From contig DATFCQ010000332.1 in NCBI GenBank assembly GCA_035252905.1, positions 62,001 to 126,000 of the forward strand: a DNA stretch of 64,000 nucleotides, in the 5' to 3' direction. The stretch comes from AP-15 sp035252905. GTDB lineage: Bacteria > Pseudomonadota > Alphaproteobacteria > ATCC43930 > CGMCC-115725. Below the pieces are notes generated by a model. It saw nothing but the letters and a program-made list of their open reading frames with translations, searched no databases and had not been told where the DNA came from. Shown here one piece after another: positions 34,723 through 44,291 of this stretch (within the stretch, counting starts at the first letter, position 1; the number at the start of each line of letters is the position of its first letter). Both the position numbers and the translations under genes were made by a program.

Positions 34723-37700
34723 CTACGCCACCATCGAGGAGACACCGCTGACCGCCTGCTGCCATATGTGCCCGTAAACCTCGCGGGCGAGGCTCTCTTT
34801 TTCGTCGGCCGTGAATGGAGGAGTCGGGAGATTAGTGTATAGCTCGTTCAATATGGTGTATTCCACTTCGGCCTTTGTCTGCTCCTTTTCCCAAAAACGA
34901 TCAAGTTCCTTCAATTGGTTTTGAATAGCAGTGAGCAATGCTTTGCTGGTTAGCTTCACCTGTTCTCGGGTCGTTTTATCCAAGCCATCCTTCTGCAACA
35001 GATCGAAGAGAGCCAGTTCCGCCTCGCTCAGTCCTTCTCGCGCCGCCCTTTTTTGTTCCTCGTCGAGGCTGTTCATTAGTTCGACAAGTCGGCGGAAGGT
35101 CTCTTCGATCGTCGTTCGATCCTTCTCCCGGTTGTAGTCGGCGATAATCTCCTCATACCTGCGCTGATAGTCCATCCGTGCCGGATTGCGCGCGAGCATC
35201 TCGGCCAGCTTCTGCTCGATAATGTCCCGGATATCCTGAATCACCGTTGCCTTGTGCCTGACGTTCTTTGCGAACTCGTCGCGGAGCCGTTCGAGGTCGA
35301 TCCGGCTCAGGTCGAAGGTCAGCCCCTCGGCCTGATCGTCACCGACCGCCTGCGTCCGGATGGCCTCATTCACGATCCGGTGCAATTCCTTCAGCAGTTC
35401 GGTCACATCCGCCGTATCCCGGCGCTCCGTCAGCTTCTTGTAGATTGCCTCGATGTTGTCGTGCCGCTCGGCATAGGCAAAGGCCGACGGCTCCATCAGC
35501 AACGCCTTGAAGCGGGCAAAGACCTGCAGCGCCAGTATCTCGAACCGCCGCTTGGCCTCATCGCTCGAATAGATAGCCTCGACCGCATCCGCCAAGCCCT
35601 TGATCCGGGCAAAGCCTTTCGCCCCGATCAGCATTGCGGGATCGAAGCCGAGGCTGCGCAGATGCGCCTCTGTGGCCTCGATGGCTTCGAAGAGGGCCTG
35701 TACGCGCTCCTCGATCGGCGCGATGATCTCCTCGCCACCCGTCCCATCATCGCCAAGCGCGTATTGCGCCAGCGCCTCGCGCAGGCTCTTCAGCATACCG
35801 TTGTAATCGACGATCAGGCCGAAATCCTTGCCGGGAAAGCGCCGGTTCGCCCGTGCAATCGCCTGCATCAGCGTGTGCGCCTTCATCGGCTTGTCGATGT
35901 AAAGCGTCGAAAGGCATTCGACATCGAACCCGGTCAGCCACATGGCGCAGACGATCGCCACGCGGAAGGGATGGCGCGGGTCCTTGAAGGCGCGATCGAC
36001 CTCGACGCGCTTGCCGTCGGCCGTTTCGAAGCCTTGCTTCATCAGGGCGCGATGCGGGATGATGTCGAAACCCCACTTTTTGAAGTCGACAACCTCGTTC
36101 TGCGCCTCGCTGATGATGATCTCGACAATCGTCTCGTCGAGCCAGTTTGCTTGCGCTTCCAACTTTTGGGCCTTCTCCGTAAGCGCAGCGCGGACCGTTT
36201 GATCGGCCGACGCCAGCGCTTCCCCCTTTGTGGCCTTGGCCGCGGCGCGAACCTGCGCCGCCTTCGCTTGCCAGCGGGGGATGATCCGCTGATGCATGCG
36301 GGCGCAGGTGATCTTGTCGATGCAGACGAGCATCGACTTTCCCGCTTCCCACCGGGTCGTGCAGTGCTCGACAAAATCCTCGGCGATCTTGTCGAGGCGC
36401 TCGTCGGCCGTGACGACCTCGTAATCCTTGCCCAGGAGCTTGTCGAGAAGCGCAGTCTGATCGGGGTCGAGTTCCGCTTCCTCGATCTTTGCAGCGATCC
36501 GGTCGTTCAGGTCGAGACGTGCGACGCCGAGCTTCTCGCCGCGGTTTTCATAGACGAGCTTGACGGTCGCTCCGTCCTCTTCCGATCGCTTGAAATCGTA
36601 TCGCGAGATATAGTCGCCAAAGATGCGCCGGGTAATCTCGTCCTGCTTGAACAATGGCGTTCCGGTGAACCCGATAAATGCCGCGTTCGGCAGTGCAAGG
36701 CGCATGTTGCGCGCGAGTCGCCCAGCCTGCGTGCGGTGCGCCTCGTCGGAAATGACGATGATGTCGTCGCGCTCGCTGTAGGGCTTCTTCGGGTTCACAT
36801 CCTGATTGAATTTGTGGATCAGGCTGAAGATGTAGGGGTGGTTTTCCTTCAGCAGGTGCCGGAGGTCATCCCCCGAGGCGGCGCGCAGCGTTGCCTTGTC
36901 CGCGATGCCGCATCCGACAAAGGTTGTGTAAATCTGGTCGTCGAGATCGAGCCGGTCGGTCATCAGCAGAAAGGTGAAGTTGCCCGGCACCTTGCGGCGC
37001 ACCTTCTCGGCGAAGAACGCCATCGAATAGGATTTGCCGCTGCCCTGCGTGTGCCAGAACACGCCGAGGCGGCCGAGATCGGGGTGCGCCCGCTCGATGA
37101 TGCTGACCGGCCCCTCGGGAACAAAGGACGGCGCCGTAAGCTCCGGCGCATTGGCCTCCTTGGCAGCGAGAAGGCGCTCCCGATCGGCGGCGGCGCGCTT
37201 CTCCAGCGGCAATTCGATAACGCGATGCCGGAGCCGCTCGCCGGGCGGAAATTCGCGCTTCAGCTCCTCCTGCCGGATCACCGACGCGACGGCGAGGTTC
37301 ACCCCAAGGACCTGCTGGTTGCGCGCGACAACCTTGCGCGTCGCGCCAGGCTTGCTGTCGTCGAACAGGATGAAGTTCTCGACGAGATCGAGCAGCCGGT
37401 CGTGTCTCAGCATGCCGTTGAGCAGGATTTCGGCGTCGAGGCTGCCCTTGTCGCGCTCGTCGTTGCGTTTCCACTCGGCGAAATGGTCCCATTCGCTGGT
37501 GATTGTGCCGTAGCGGGCATGATCGCCATTGCTGACGATCAGAAAGGCGTTGTGGTGGAAGGCGTGCGCGATGACGTTCTCGTCGAGATAGTCGCGCAGA
37601 TTGCCGTCGAACCCGGCACGGATATTCTTGTAGACCGCCTTCAGTTCGATGAAGACGAGCGGCAGGCCGTTGACAAAGCACACGAGATCGGCGCGCCGGT

Positions 37701-38154
37701 TATAGTTCGGCGTGCGCCGCCCGGTCAGCTTCAATTCGCGGACGGCGAGAAAACGGTTGCTGCCCGGCCGGTTGTCAAAATCGATCACGCGGGCGCGGGC
37801 GCCGCGCAACCGGCCGGCAGTGTCGCGGTACTGGACCGGGACGCCACTGCGGACGAGACGGGAAAAATCCCGATTGTGCTGAACCAGCGAGCGGCTGACG
37901 TCGTAGACCGTGAGCTTCCGCAGCGCGTCCTCAATCGCGGAGGCCGGCAGTTCCGGATTCAGGCGTTCGAGAGCGGCGTGCAGATCGCGGGTGAGGACTG
38001 CTTCGCGCGTGTCCGCCCGGCCGAGCGTGCCGCCCGGCCCAAAGGTCTCCTCGTTCCAGGCGTAGACGCTCTCCCAGCCGAGCACCCTTTCGAGATGCTC
38101 GGCGAAGGTTCGCTGAACCAGCCGGTCCTCGCTGTTGATGCCGGTCGCGGCCAT
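34723..38154 (-). CDS. hsdR: Type I restriction enzyme, R subunit
   Basis: 1,143 residues. The N-terminal PD-(D/E)xK nuclease has YNRRADLVCFVNGLPLVFIE followed by LK near 155-175. The translocase motor has Walker A FWHTQGSGKSYSM (~368) and Walker B IVISDEAHRTQAG (~467), with later helicase motifs including MWLTGFDVECLSTLYIDKP. It cleaves unmethylated DNA after ATP-driven translocation as part of the R2M2S complex. It is 189 bases downstream of hsdS; that gap holds a palindromic repeat. Confidence 0.95.
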   Translation of the reverse strand: MAATGINSEDRLVQRTFAEHLERVLGWESVYAWNEETFGPGGTLGRADTREAVLTRDLHAALERLNPELPASAIEDALRKLTVYDVSRSLVQHNRDFSRLVRSGVPVQYRDTAGRLRGARARVIDFDNRPGSNRFLAVRELKLTGRRTPNYNRRADLVCFVNGLPLVFIELKAVYKNIRAGFDGNLRDYLDENVIAHAFHHNAFLIVSNGDHARYGTITSEWDHFAEWKRNDERDKGSLDAEILLNGMLRHDRLLDLVENFILFDDSKPGATRKVVARNQQVLGVNLAVASVIRQEELKREFPPGERLRHRVIELPLEKRAAADRERLLAAKEANAPELTAPSFVPEGPVSIIERAHPDLGRLGVFWHTQGSGKSYSMAFFAEKVRRKVPGNFTFLLMTDRLDLDDQIYTTFVGCGIADKATLRAASGDDLRHLLKENHPYIFSLIHKFNQDVNPKKPYSERDDIIVISDEAHRTQAGRLARNMRLALPNAAFIGFTGTPLFKQDEITRRIFGDYISRYDFKRSEEDGATVKLVYENRGEKLGVARLDLNDRIAAKIEEAELDPDQTALLDKLLGKDYEVVTADERLDKIAEDFVEHCTTRWEAGKSMLVCIDKITCARMHQRIIPRWQAKAAQVRAAAKATKGEALASADQTVRAALTEKAQKLEAQANWLDETIVEIIISEAQNEVVDFKKWGFDIIPHRALMKQGFETADGKRVEVDRAFKDPRHPFRVAIVCAMWLTGFDVECLSTLYIDKPMKAHTLMQAIARANRRFPGKDFGLIVDYNGMLKSLREALAQYALGDDGTGGEEIIAPIEERVQALFEAIEATEAHLRSLGFDPAMLIGAKGFARIKGLADAVEAIYSSDEAKRRFEILALQVFARFKALLMEPSAFAYAERHDNIEAIYKKLTERRDTADVTELLKELHRIVNEAIRTQAVGDDQAEGLTFDLSRIDLERLRDEFAKNVRHKATVIQDIRDIIEQKLAEMLARNPARMDYQRRYEEIIADYNREKDRTTIEETFRRLVELMNSLDEEQKRAAREGLSEAELALFDLLQKDGLDKTTREQVKLTSKALLTAIQNQLKELDRFWEKEQTKAEVEYTILNELYTNLPTPPFTADEKESLAREVYGHIWQQAVSGVSSMVA

Positions 38155-38192
38155 CGCGCTATGCCAAATCTCTCCAGTAAGAGCTCATATCG

Positions 38193-38274
38193 TTGTCATT
38201 GCGAGCGAAGCGAAGCAATCTCGCGGATCGCCGAGATTGCTTCGTCGGCCCTGCGGGCCTCCTCGCAATGACAA
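38193..38274. repeat. Intergenic palindromic repeat
   Basis: 82 bases between hsdS and hsdR. The outer arms TTGTCATTGCGAG / CTCGCAATGACAA and inner arms GAAGCAATCTCG / CGAGATTGCTTC form a long imperfect hairpin. The sequence type (TCATTGCGAGCGAAGCGAAG) is a dispersed repeat common in alphaproteobacterial intergenic regions. It may stabilise or terminate the transcript between the two genes. Confidence 0.85.
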
Positions 38275-38343
38275 AGGGCATGTGGGTTCTCAATACCGGG
38301 ACTTGGTGTGATGGCCTCCCAGGCAGAGAGGGTCGGGCGCGGG

Positions 38344-39570
38344 TCATACGGCGATCTCGCCGCTCATCAGGCGCGGCAGCAGGAGGTCGCGAGCCTGAGC
38401 GAGCTTCTGGTTCATCGTGTGAAGCGTTCGGACTTGAGAATGGAATTCTGAAGCCTGATCCTCGAATTCTCGCAATAACGAGGCTTCCGGCACGACCACA
38501 GAAAGAGCCTTGAACTTTCCCTTGCTGATTTCTTTGTAAGTTGCACCCCCGGCATGGGACCGTATTTCCTCGACACGGTGCATCAAGTTCTGAAGCAGAT
38601 ACATCCTCATGCGTGGATCATGGGGAAGTAGGCTTATGAAGCCTTGGTTCGTGCACGAAGGGGCTCCAATGATCCCGAAGAACCCAACAGACGCGCGGCT
38701 CGTCATCAAGACTGTGCCCGCTGGCAGCATCTTGGCGGATGAACCGCGCAGCCCAGCTTCCGTGATCTTCTTCTCGCTGTCGAGTAATGCGAGGCAGCCG
38801 TTGTGCGTAACGTCGGTTGGGGTGAACCACGGTATATCACCGTCATTCCAGTATTCGGGTTTATCGGTGGAGGGCGTCCCGCCGCCGACGGATTGGCAAA
38901 TATCGCCGAATGTCGATGACTGCCATCCTTCAGGGAGGCCGTCGATGATCCTGACGTGTTCGTGGCCGGGGAAGCGGAAGCGGACGAACCACTCGCGATA
39001 GAGCATCCGTGCTGCTTCCTCCAATAGCGCAATCCGCCGCCGGTTGTTCTCGATCAGGTCGTCATAGGCGGAAAGTGTCTCGGCGATCGCCCTCTGCTCG
39101 TTTGCCCCCGGCAGCCGAAATTGGAATGCCTTGATCTGTCCGCCGCTGATGTGCGGAACGTTGGTTCCCCCCATGACATTGCGCACGTACTCGGCGAATG
39201 AGGGCGAGGCGATCACATAGTTGAGAAAGTCCTGGCGCAGCCCATCACGGGCGCGCAGACGGGCTACACGCTGCACGAGTAAACACTGCGGCTCTTGTTC
39301 GCGGAGGCGAGCCCATTTGAGGCCGGCGGGTATCCAGGGACGATCCATTGCCAATACGATATCCCCAGACTCCAGGAAGAACCGCTCATAAGCGGCCGCG
39401 TCGTCCGCCGGCCAGTATTTGGATTTGTCCCAGGCAATATAGCCTTGTGCGATATTCTCGCCTTTAATGAGCGGGATATTGCTTGGATCATCGCTGAATG
39501 CGGTGCTCTTGAAAGCCGGGCCGCTCACAACGTCCACATAATCGCCGATCGCAGCAAGACGCGTCGTCAC
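38344..39570 (-). CDS. hsdS: Type I restriction enzyme, S (specificity) subunit
   Basis: 408 residues with two target-recognition domains separated by conserved helices. The first ends near LPGANEQRAIAETLSAYDDLIENNRRRIALLEEAARMLY. The second starts LPEGWQSSTFGDICQSVGGG and finishes in LAQARDLLLPRLMSGEI. This two-domain layout indicates a bipartite DNA target. The start overlaps the hsdM stop by 4 bases. Both domains look complete. Confidence 0.93.
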   Translation of the reverse strand: MTTRLAAIGDYVDVVSGPAFKSTAFSDDPSNIPLIKGENIAQGYIAWDKSKYWPADDAAAYERFFLESGDIVLAMDRPWIPAGLKWARLREQEPQCLLVQRVARLRARDGLRQDFLNYVIASPSFAEYVRNVMGGTNVPHISGGQIKAFQFRLPGANEQRAIAETLSAYDDLIENNRRRIALLEEAARMLYREWFVRFRFPGHEHVRIIDGLPEGWQSSTFGDICQSVGGGTPSTDKPEYWNDGDIPWFTPTDVTHNGCLALLDSEKKITEAGLRGSSAKMLPAGTVLMTSRASVGFFGIIGAPSCTNQGFISLLPHDPRMRMYLLQNLMHRVEEIRSHAGGATYKEISKGKFKALSVVVPEASLLREFEDQASEFHSQVRTLHTMNQKLAQARDLLLPRLMSGEIAV

Positions 39571-41831
39571 ACCCCCAACTCCTCAAAGTTCCGGGCGATC
39601 CGCGCGGCCAGTTCCGCCGCTTCTTCGTTCAAGCCTTTGAGATCGAGGTGGATCGCGCGCAACGCCTCCTCGAAATCGAAATCCTCGTCCTCCTCCTGGG
39701 GCGCCACGCCGACATAGAAGCCGGGCGTCAGGCTCCAATCGTGCGCCTTGAGGGTAGCGCGATCGACCAATTTCACCAGCCCCTCGACATCGTGCAGCTT
39801 TGCATCCGGGAACCGCTCCTGAAGCCAGTCCGCCTGCCGCACGAAATAGCGCGCGCGGCGCAATGCCTCGACCGCCTCGGCCCGCGCGGCCTCCAGCGCC
39901 CGGCGCGAACGCGACACCTCCGCATTGGCCCACAGATCGGAGTCCCGCGCCTCCAACTCCTTTACGCAGATGTCGATGACCCGGCCCGCCAGCTTCGCGG
40001 CGAGGTCGATCTGCTTGGTCAGGTCGCGGCAGCGCTCCGCCATCGGGTGCAGCGCGTTGCGCGCCGCATGAAGCCCGGCATTGTCCCTCGCCGCGCCCGC
40101 CCAATCCGCCGCTCGCGTTCCGATCTCAGCCTCGAAGCCCTCGATATCGGCCGCCAACGTTGCCTGCGCGCCGGTCAGCTCCTCCCACGGCTCGGTGAGG
40201 GGATCGTCCTTGCGCTTCTGTGTCGCGAATGGCTCGATCAGGTCGATCAGCCTGCCAAGCGCCTCCTCGTAGGCGTTCAACGGCGCCTTGCTCGCCCCGC
40301 CGTCGGCGATCGCCTGCGCCAGATACGACTCGACGAGCTTCAGGAACCGCTCGTGCTGCCCGCGATAGAGCCAGACTATGGCGGCGATGTTCTTCTGCTG
40401 CTCGGGGCTGAAGTCGCAGATGGCGCGCGTGACCTTGCGATAGATGCCGCGCGCGTCGAGCATCAGAACGTGCTCGCGGCGGGTCTCGTCCTGCTCCTTC
40501 GCCCGGTCAAAAAACCAGAGCTGGCAGGGCACGGTGCGCGTGTAGAAGAAGTTGCCGCGGATATCGATCATCACATCGACCGCGCCGGTCTCGATGAGCT
40601 TCTGACGCACCTTGGCCTCGTCCCGTCCCGCGCTCGACGCCTGCGAGGACATCACGACGCCGGCGCGGCCGGTCTCGTTCAGGTAGCTGTAGCAATAGGA
40701 CAGCCAGAGATAGTTGGCGTTTGAGACCTTTTTCTCTTTGTTGATACCGGGCAGGCCAAAGGGCAGGCGCCTGTTGTCCTTGGCCCTTTCCGCATCGACC
40801 TCGTCCACGTTGAAGGGTGGATTGGCCATTACGAAGTCGCATTTGCCGACGAGTTCATGCGGGTCTCTGTAATAGGTGATCGCCTCGTTTCCAGCCTCGA
40901 TCCTGCCTTCCAGCCCATGGACCGCGAGGTTGATCTGGGCGAACTTGGCGGTCGTCTCGTTCTTTTCGTGGCCGTAGAAGGTGACCCGCTTCATCGTGTC
41001 CTGGCCGGCATCCTCGATGAAGTGGCTGGTCTGCACAAACATGCCGGCGGAGCCGCAAGCCGGATCGAAGACAATCCCGTGATCAGGCTCGATGACATTG
41101 ACGATGGTCTGGACGATCGAGGGCGGCGTGAAAAACTCGCCGTTGTCATGCGCCCCCTGTTTTGAGAACTCGGCCAGGAAGTATTCATAAATGCGGCCGA
41201 ACACGTCACCCGAGGCGGTGCGTAAGCCCTCGGAGTCGAACATCCGCAACATGCGTTCGAGCAGGCTGCCGTCGAAGCGCGCGTAGTCCTTGGGGAGCTG
41301 ACCGGCGAGCGGCTGGAATGCCTCCTCCACCGCTTCCATCGCCGTGGTCAGCGCGGCGCCGAGATTGCCGTCCTTGAGCTTCTTCAACAGCACGTCGTAC
41401 CGCGCCGCTTCCGGCAGCATTAGCGCACGGCGCCGGTGGAAATCGGCTGCGACGAGCGGCCGATCCGGCATTCGGCCAGCGGCCCTATCGGCCTCAATCG
41501 CCGCCTGGGCTTCGTAGAAGCGTGTCGTCGCGTAGCGGAGAAAGATCAGGCCCATGATGGGCATGAAGTATTCATTGGAGGCGAGGCCGGAATTCGCCCG
41601 CAGCTCGTCCGCGACCTTCCACAGCTCTGCCTCGAATTTTTCAAGATTCTGAAGCGGGTCAGCAGCCGTTTCTGATCTGCTCGCCAACCCCGGTATTTCA
41701 GGCTGGAGGTCCGTCGCCCTTTTCTTCAAAGCACTCAACAGCTCAAACTCCTCTATTGGTCTCACATGGGGCGGGCGCGGGCGCTGACGCTGGGCCGTCG
41801 CCGCCAGATCGGCGGTGGTACGATCGATCAA
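39567..41831 (-). CDS. hsdM: Type I restriction enzyme, M (methyltransferase) subunit
   Basis: 754 residues from a TTG at 41831. SAM motif FDPACGSAGMFVQ near 256 and catalytic NPPF in DFVMANPPFNVDEVDAERAK near 335 are intact, so it should be an active N6-adenine methyltransferase. The N-terminal helical domain begins near LEKFEAELWKVADELRANSG. The long C-terminal part (~480-754) is coiled and contacts S in the complex. First gene of the hsdM-S-R operon. The segment before the helical domain is poorly conserved, so the start could be later. Confidence 0.93.
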   Translation of the reverse strand: MIDRTTADLAATAQRQRPRPPHVRPIEEFELLSALKKRATDLQPEIPGLASRSETAADPLQNLEKFEAELWKVADELRANSGLASNEYFMPIMGLIFLRYATTRFYEAQAAIEADRAAGRMPDRPLVAADFHRRRALMLPEAARYDVLLKKLKDGNLGAALTTAMEAVEEAFQPLAGQLPKDYARFDGSLLERMLRMFDSEGLRTASGDVFGRIYEYFLAEFSKQGAHDNGEFFTPPSIVQTIVNVIEPDHGIVFDPACGSAGMFVQTSHFIEDAGQDTMKRVTFYGHEKNETTAKFAQINLAVHGLEGRIEAGNEAITYYRDPHELVGKCDFVMANPPFNVDEVDAERAKDNRRLPFGLPGINKEKKVSNANYLWLSYCYSYLNETGRAGVVMSSQASSAGRDEAKVRQKLIETGAVDVMIDIRGNFFYTRTVPCQLWFFDRAKEQDETRREHVLMLDARGIYRKVTRAICDFSPEQQKNIAAIVWLYRGQHERFLKLVESYLAQAIADGGASKAPLNAYEEALGRLIDLIEPFATQKRKDDPLTEPWEELTGAQATLAADIEGFEAEIGTRAADWAGAARDNAGLHAARNALHPMAERCRDLTKQIDLAAKLAGRVIDICVKELEARDSDLWANAEVSRSRRALEAARAEAVEALRRARYFVRQADWLQERFPDAKLHDVEGLVKLVDRATLKAHDWSLTPGFYVGVAPQEEDEDFDFEEALRAIHLDLKGLNEEAAELAARIARNFEELGV

Positions 41832-41888
41832 TCGGCCGATGCTTCCGGTGGTGCCTGCAGCCGTGTAGATCCTTATTACAGTCGTAAA

Positions 41889-43850
41889 TTACTGCGAAGC
41901 GTTTTTTCGATTAGCCCGCGTCGGTAAAGATCTTTTCTTTTCACCGCCAAGGCTTCCTCTTGTGTCAGTATTTTGCTCGGTATGACGGTCCGGCCACATA
42001 CGCAGCTGCCGCTCGCCAAGTTCTTCAAGCATCACTTCGATGCGGTCCTGCAGGTCGAACAGCGCTTCCACATCCCGTACGATTGCGTTTTGCTCTTCGA
42101 TAGAAGGGATCATTACCTGAAGCCGGCGCACATCGGCCATTTGCAGCCCGGGCACCGTAATCCCCACGCACAGCCTCTGAAGCGTCATGCGCCCCAGGTC
42201 AGAACTCAGAAATCTATGCAGAACGCGCGGATCGATCAGAGGCCCATGACGCCGCAACCGCAGAACCACAAAACTTTGGCTCGCTAGCCAGACATCATCA
42301 TCGGGCACGTCGCGCACAAAGCCGACCTTCCCTACGCTGCCCTTGACGACGAGCAGGACATCACCCCGCTCAAGCCGGGCGCGGCGCGTATGCTGAATAG
42401 TCTCAGCAGTCACAACGACTTCCTTCGTCGGGCGCCGGACCAGCCCAACCTCGTCAATATTGGCCGCGCCGACTTCGAAAAATCGTTCCTTCGGAAGGGT
42501 TGGCCCGAGCGCTTTCGGTAGCGCCTGCGGCCGGTAAAACTCTGCGACATCATCAAGCGAAACACTCGTGGCCTTGGCAGCCAAGTCCCGCATCCGTAGC
42601 GCCGCGGGCTCAAGGACGTAGCGCTCAACCGACAGATTGAAATCATTGGCCGCAATTTCATCGAGCGACACGAGCGCCGAGATCTCCGTCGGCTCGTGCG
42701 TTCGAAGCAGTTCGCCAATTCCTTCCGGAAGTCTCCCTCGGGAGCCTGTCTGCCGATCGCGCTCACCGCGCGCATCCACCATCAACACCCGTCCGTCTTT
42801 ACGGGCGGATCCAGACTTCGGCTTGAAAATGACCATCGCCGCAGGCAATGAAGTTCCACCGAAGATACCGCGCGGCAGAGCAATAACCGTCTCTAGATTA
42901 AAATCGCGAATCGCTCTATCTTTGAATATCTGGTCGGCCTTAGTCACCTTGAACAGAAAACTATTTGGCAGCAAACAAATTCCCAACCTCTTGGCTCGTG
43001 CAACTGTCAGGATGATACCAGCAGTTTCCCCGCTGCCTAAAGCCGGCAGACCCGTTCCAAGCGCTTCATCACCACTTTCATGTCGACGCATATTGAACGG
43101 CGGTATCACGATTGCGGCATCATAGCTGATGTCCGGTAGGAGAGGTGAGGCTGCCAAGTCAGACCGCGCTAGCTTGATCGGGTCTCCGTGCCTAACCTGC
43201 AGGCGGAGACCGGCCGCCAACCCAAGGCAGGTGCACAATGAGGCCAAACCGTCTTGCTCGACATCCAAAGTTATGCTGACGCCGCGGGTGGCAGCAATGT
43301 GAAGCGCCACACCGGCGCTGAATCCATAGGCACAGAAAAACGACCCGCTCTTACCGACGACCCCCACCATGTCGTCGATCAGATCACGGACCTCAGGATC
43401 TAGACTGCCTGCAAAGAAATCGCGCGGTTGCGCCAATTCGAGCGTGCTTTGCAGCACCCAATCCGGGACCTTTGTGGTGGCATCCTCGGAACGAAGCCAG
43501 CTGAGGACGAGCCGCCGCAATTGTTCCAGCGTCCCTGGCCTCTCCGGCGGTCGCTCAGCGGGCCGATCAAATGGACTCTCCCCTCGACGATGCTCGCGCC
43601 CCCACTGCTTAGATAGAACGCCCAGCATGGCCAGCCAGTCGGGTTTCGTCAGTTCTCGGTTCTCGTCGCAGAACCGCGTCTCGCCGTCTACGCCAGGCGG
43701 ATCCAAACGCGCCGCGGCGAGCATACGCCCGACCGTCATTGCCAAATTCATCGGGTCGCTGCTGCCCCCGATTGCCCGAAGAGCCTCCCGGAATTTACCG
43801 GTGTCCGTTTCAGTGACCATAGGCACGATCCGGATTAAAGCTGTCGACAT
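41889..43850 (-). CDS. Degenerate N6-methyltransferase fused to one specificity domain
   Basis: 653 residues (an ATG at 43820 would shorten it by ten). Residues ~150-400 resemble an HsdM catalytic domain, but motif I reads FCAYGFSAGVAL and the NPPF motif reads VIPPFNM, so the catalytic Asn is Ile. Residues ~410-620 resemble one HsdS recognition domain (FFEVGAANIDEVGLVRRPTK, then ending MIPSIEEQNAIVRDVEALFDLQDR). It may bind a DNA target without methylating it. It overlaps the upstream DUF4258-like gene and is on the same strand as hsdM, 57 bases before it. Confidence 0.8.
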   Translation of the reverse strand: MSTALIRIVPMVTETDTGKFREALRAIGGSSDPMNLAMTVGRMLAAARLDPPGVDGETRFCDENRELTKPDWLAMLGVLSKQWGREHRRGESPFDRPAERPPERPGTLEQLRRLVLSWLRSEDATTKVPDWVLQSTLELAQPRDFFAGSLDPEVRDLIDDMVGVVGKSGSFFCAYGFSAGVALHIAATRGVSITLDVEQDGLASLCTCLGLAAGLRLQVRHGDPIKLARSDLAASPLLPDISYDAAIVIPPFNMRRHESGDEALGTGLPALGSGETAGIILTVARAKRLGICLLPNSFLFKVTKADQIFKDRAIRDFNLETVIALPRGIFGGTSLPAAMVIFKPKSGSARKDGRVLMVDARGERDRQTGSRGRLPEGIGELLRTHEPTEISALVSLDEIAANDFNLSVERYVLEPAALRMRDLAAKATSVSLDDVAEFYRPQALPKALGPTLPKERFFEVGAANIDEVGLVRRPTKEVVVTAETIQHTRRARLERGDVLLVVKGSVGKVGFVRDVPDDDVWLASQSFVVLRLRRHGPLIDPRVLHRFLSSDLGRMTLQRLCVGITVPGLQMADVRRLQVMIPSIEEQNAIVRDVEALFDLQDRIEVMLEELGERQLRMWPDRHTEQNTDTRGSLGGEKKRSLPTRANRKNASQ

Positions 43851-44124
43851 TATAGGTGGTTATGAGGGCACCCCCCGCCTCCACGACCACCAAGCCGCCT
43901 TTATCAAGCGCTTTGATCATAACCCTTTGCAGGTGTCGGACATTATCCAGCAAGCTGCGAAGGTCTCTTCTGTTCAGCACGAGTTTGCCCTGCTCGTCGC
44001 GACCGTGGCGCTGAACGAGCTCGACCAACTCATCCGGGATTCCGCGTTGGGACATGCGGGCCTGCATGTGTTTGGTCGGTTTGGGTCTGAATGATCCGCT
44101 CTGCATGGTAGGAGCATATGCCAT
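43810..44124 (-). CDS. Small DUF4258-like protein (possible toxin)
   Basis: 104 residues. The pattern KHMQARMSQRGIPDELVELVQ near the start and GLVVVEAGGALITTYN near the end resembles DUF4258, a RelE/BrnT-like fold found in small toxins. Its 3' end overlaps the pseudo-methyltransferase gene by 11-41 bases, so the two are translated together. Strong inverted repeats lie directly upstream. Confidence 0.5.
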   Translation of the reverse strand: MAYAPTMQSGSFRPKPTKHMQARMSQRGIPDELVELVQRHGRDEQGKLVLNRRDLRSLLDNVRHLQRVMIKALDKGGLVVVEAGGALITTYNVDSFNPDRAYGH

Positions 44125-44176
44125 ATATCGGATACCATGTCAACAAAAATCATGAAATGATTTTTATGGCATATCT
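44116..44176. promoter_or_regulatory. Nested inverted-repeat operator
   Basis: Upstream of the DUF4258-like gene. Inner palindrome AAAAATCAT-GAA-ATGATTTTT (44145-44165) is perfect with nine-base arms. An outer pair ATATGCCATA (from about 44116) and TATGGCATAT (about 44166-44175) encloses it. The region is strongly AT-rich against a GC-rich background. It is a likely binding site for an autorepressor. Confidence 0.7.
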
Positions 44177-44291
44177 ATCAATGCCTCACCCCTGCCCCGG
44201 AGGTGCTTGCTCAAGAGACATGCGACCAGGAGAGCAAGAAAGTGGGGCGCATATCCCTCACGTCAGGCGACGATACCCCCGAGAGCCACTG

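Noticed and set aside
35254..38271. A very long + strand open frame (1,005 codons) across the hsdR region
   Set aside because: It is antisense to hsdR, which has clear nuclease and motor motifs. Long antisense frames are common in GC-rich DNA and this one matches no protein family.
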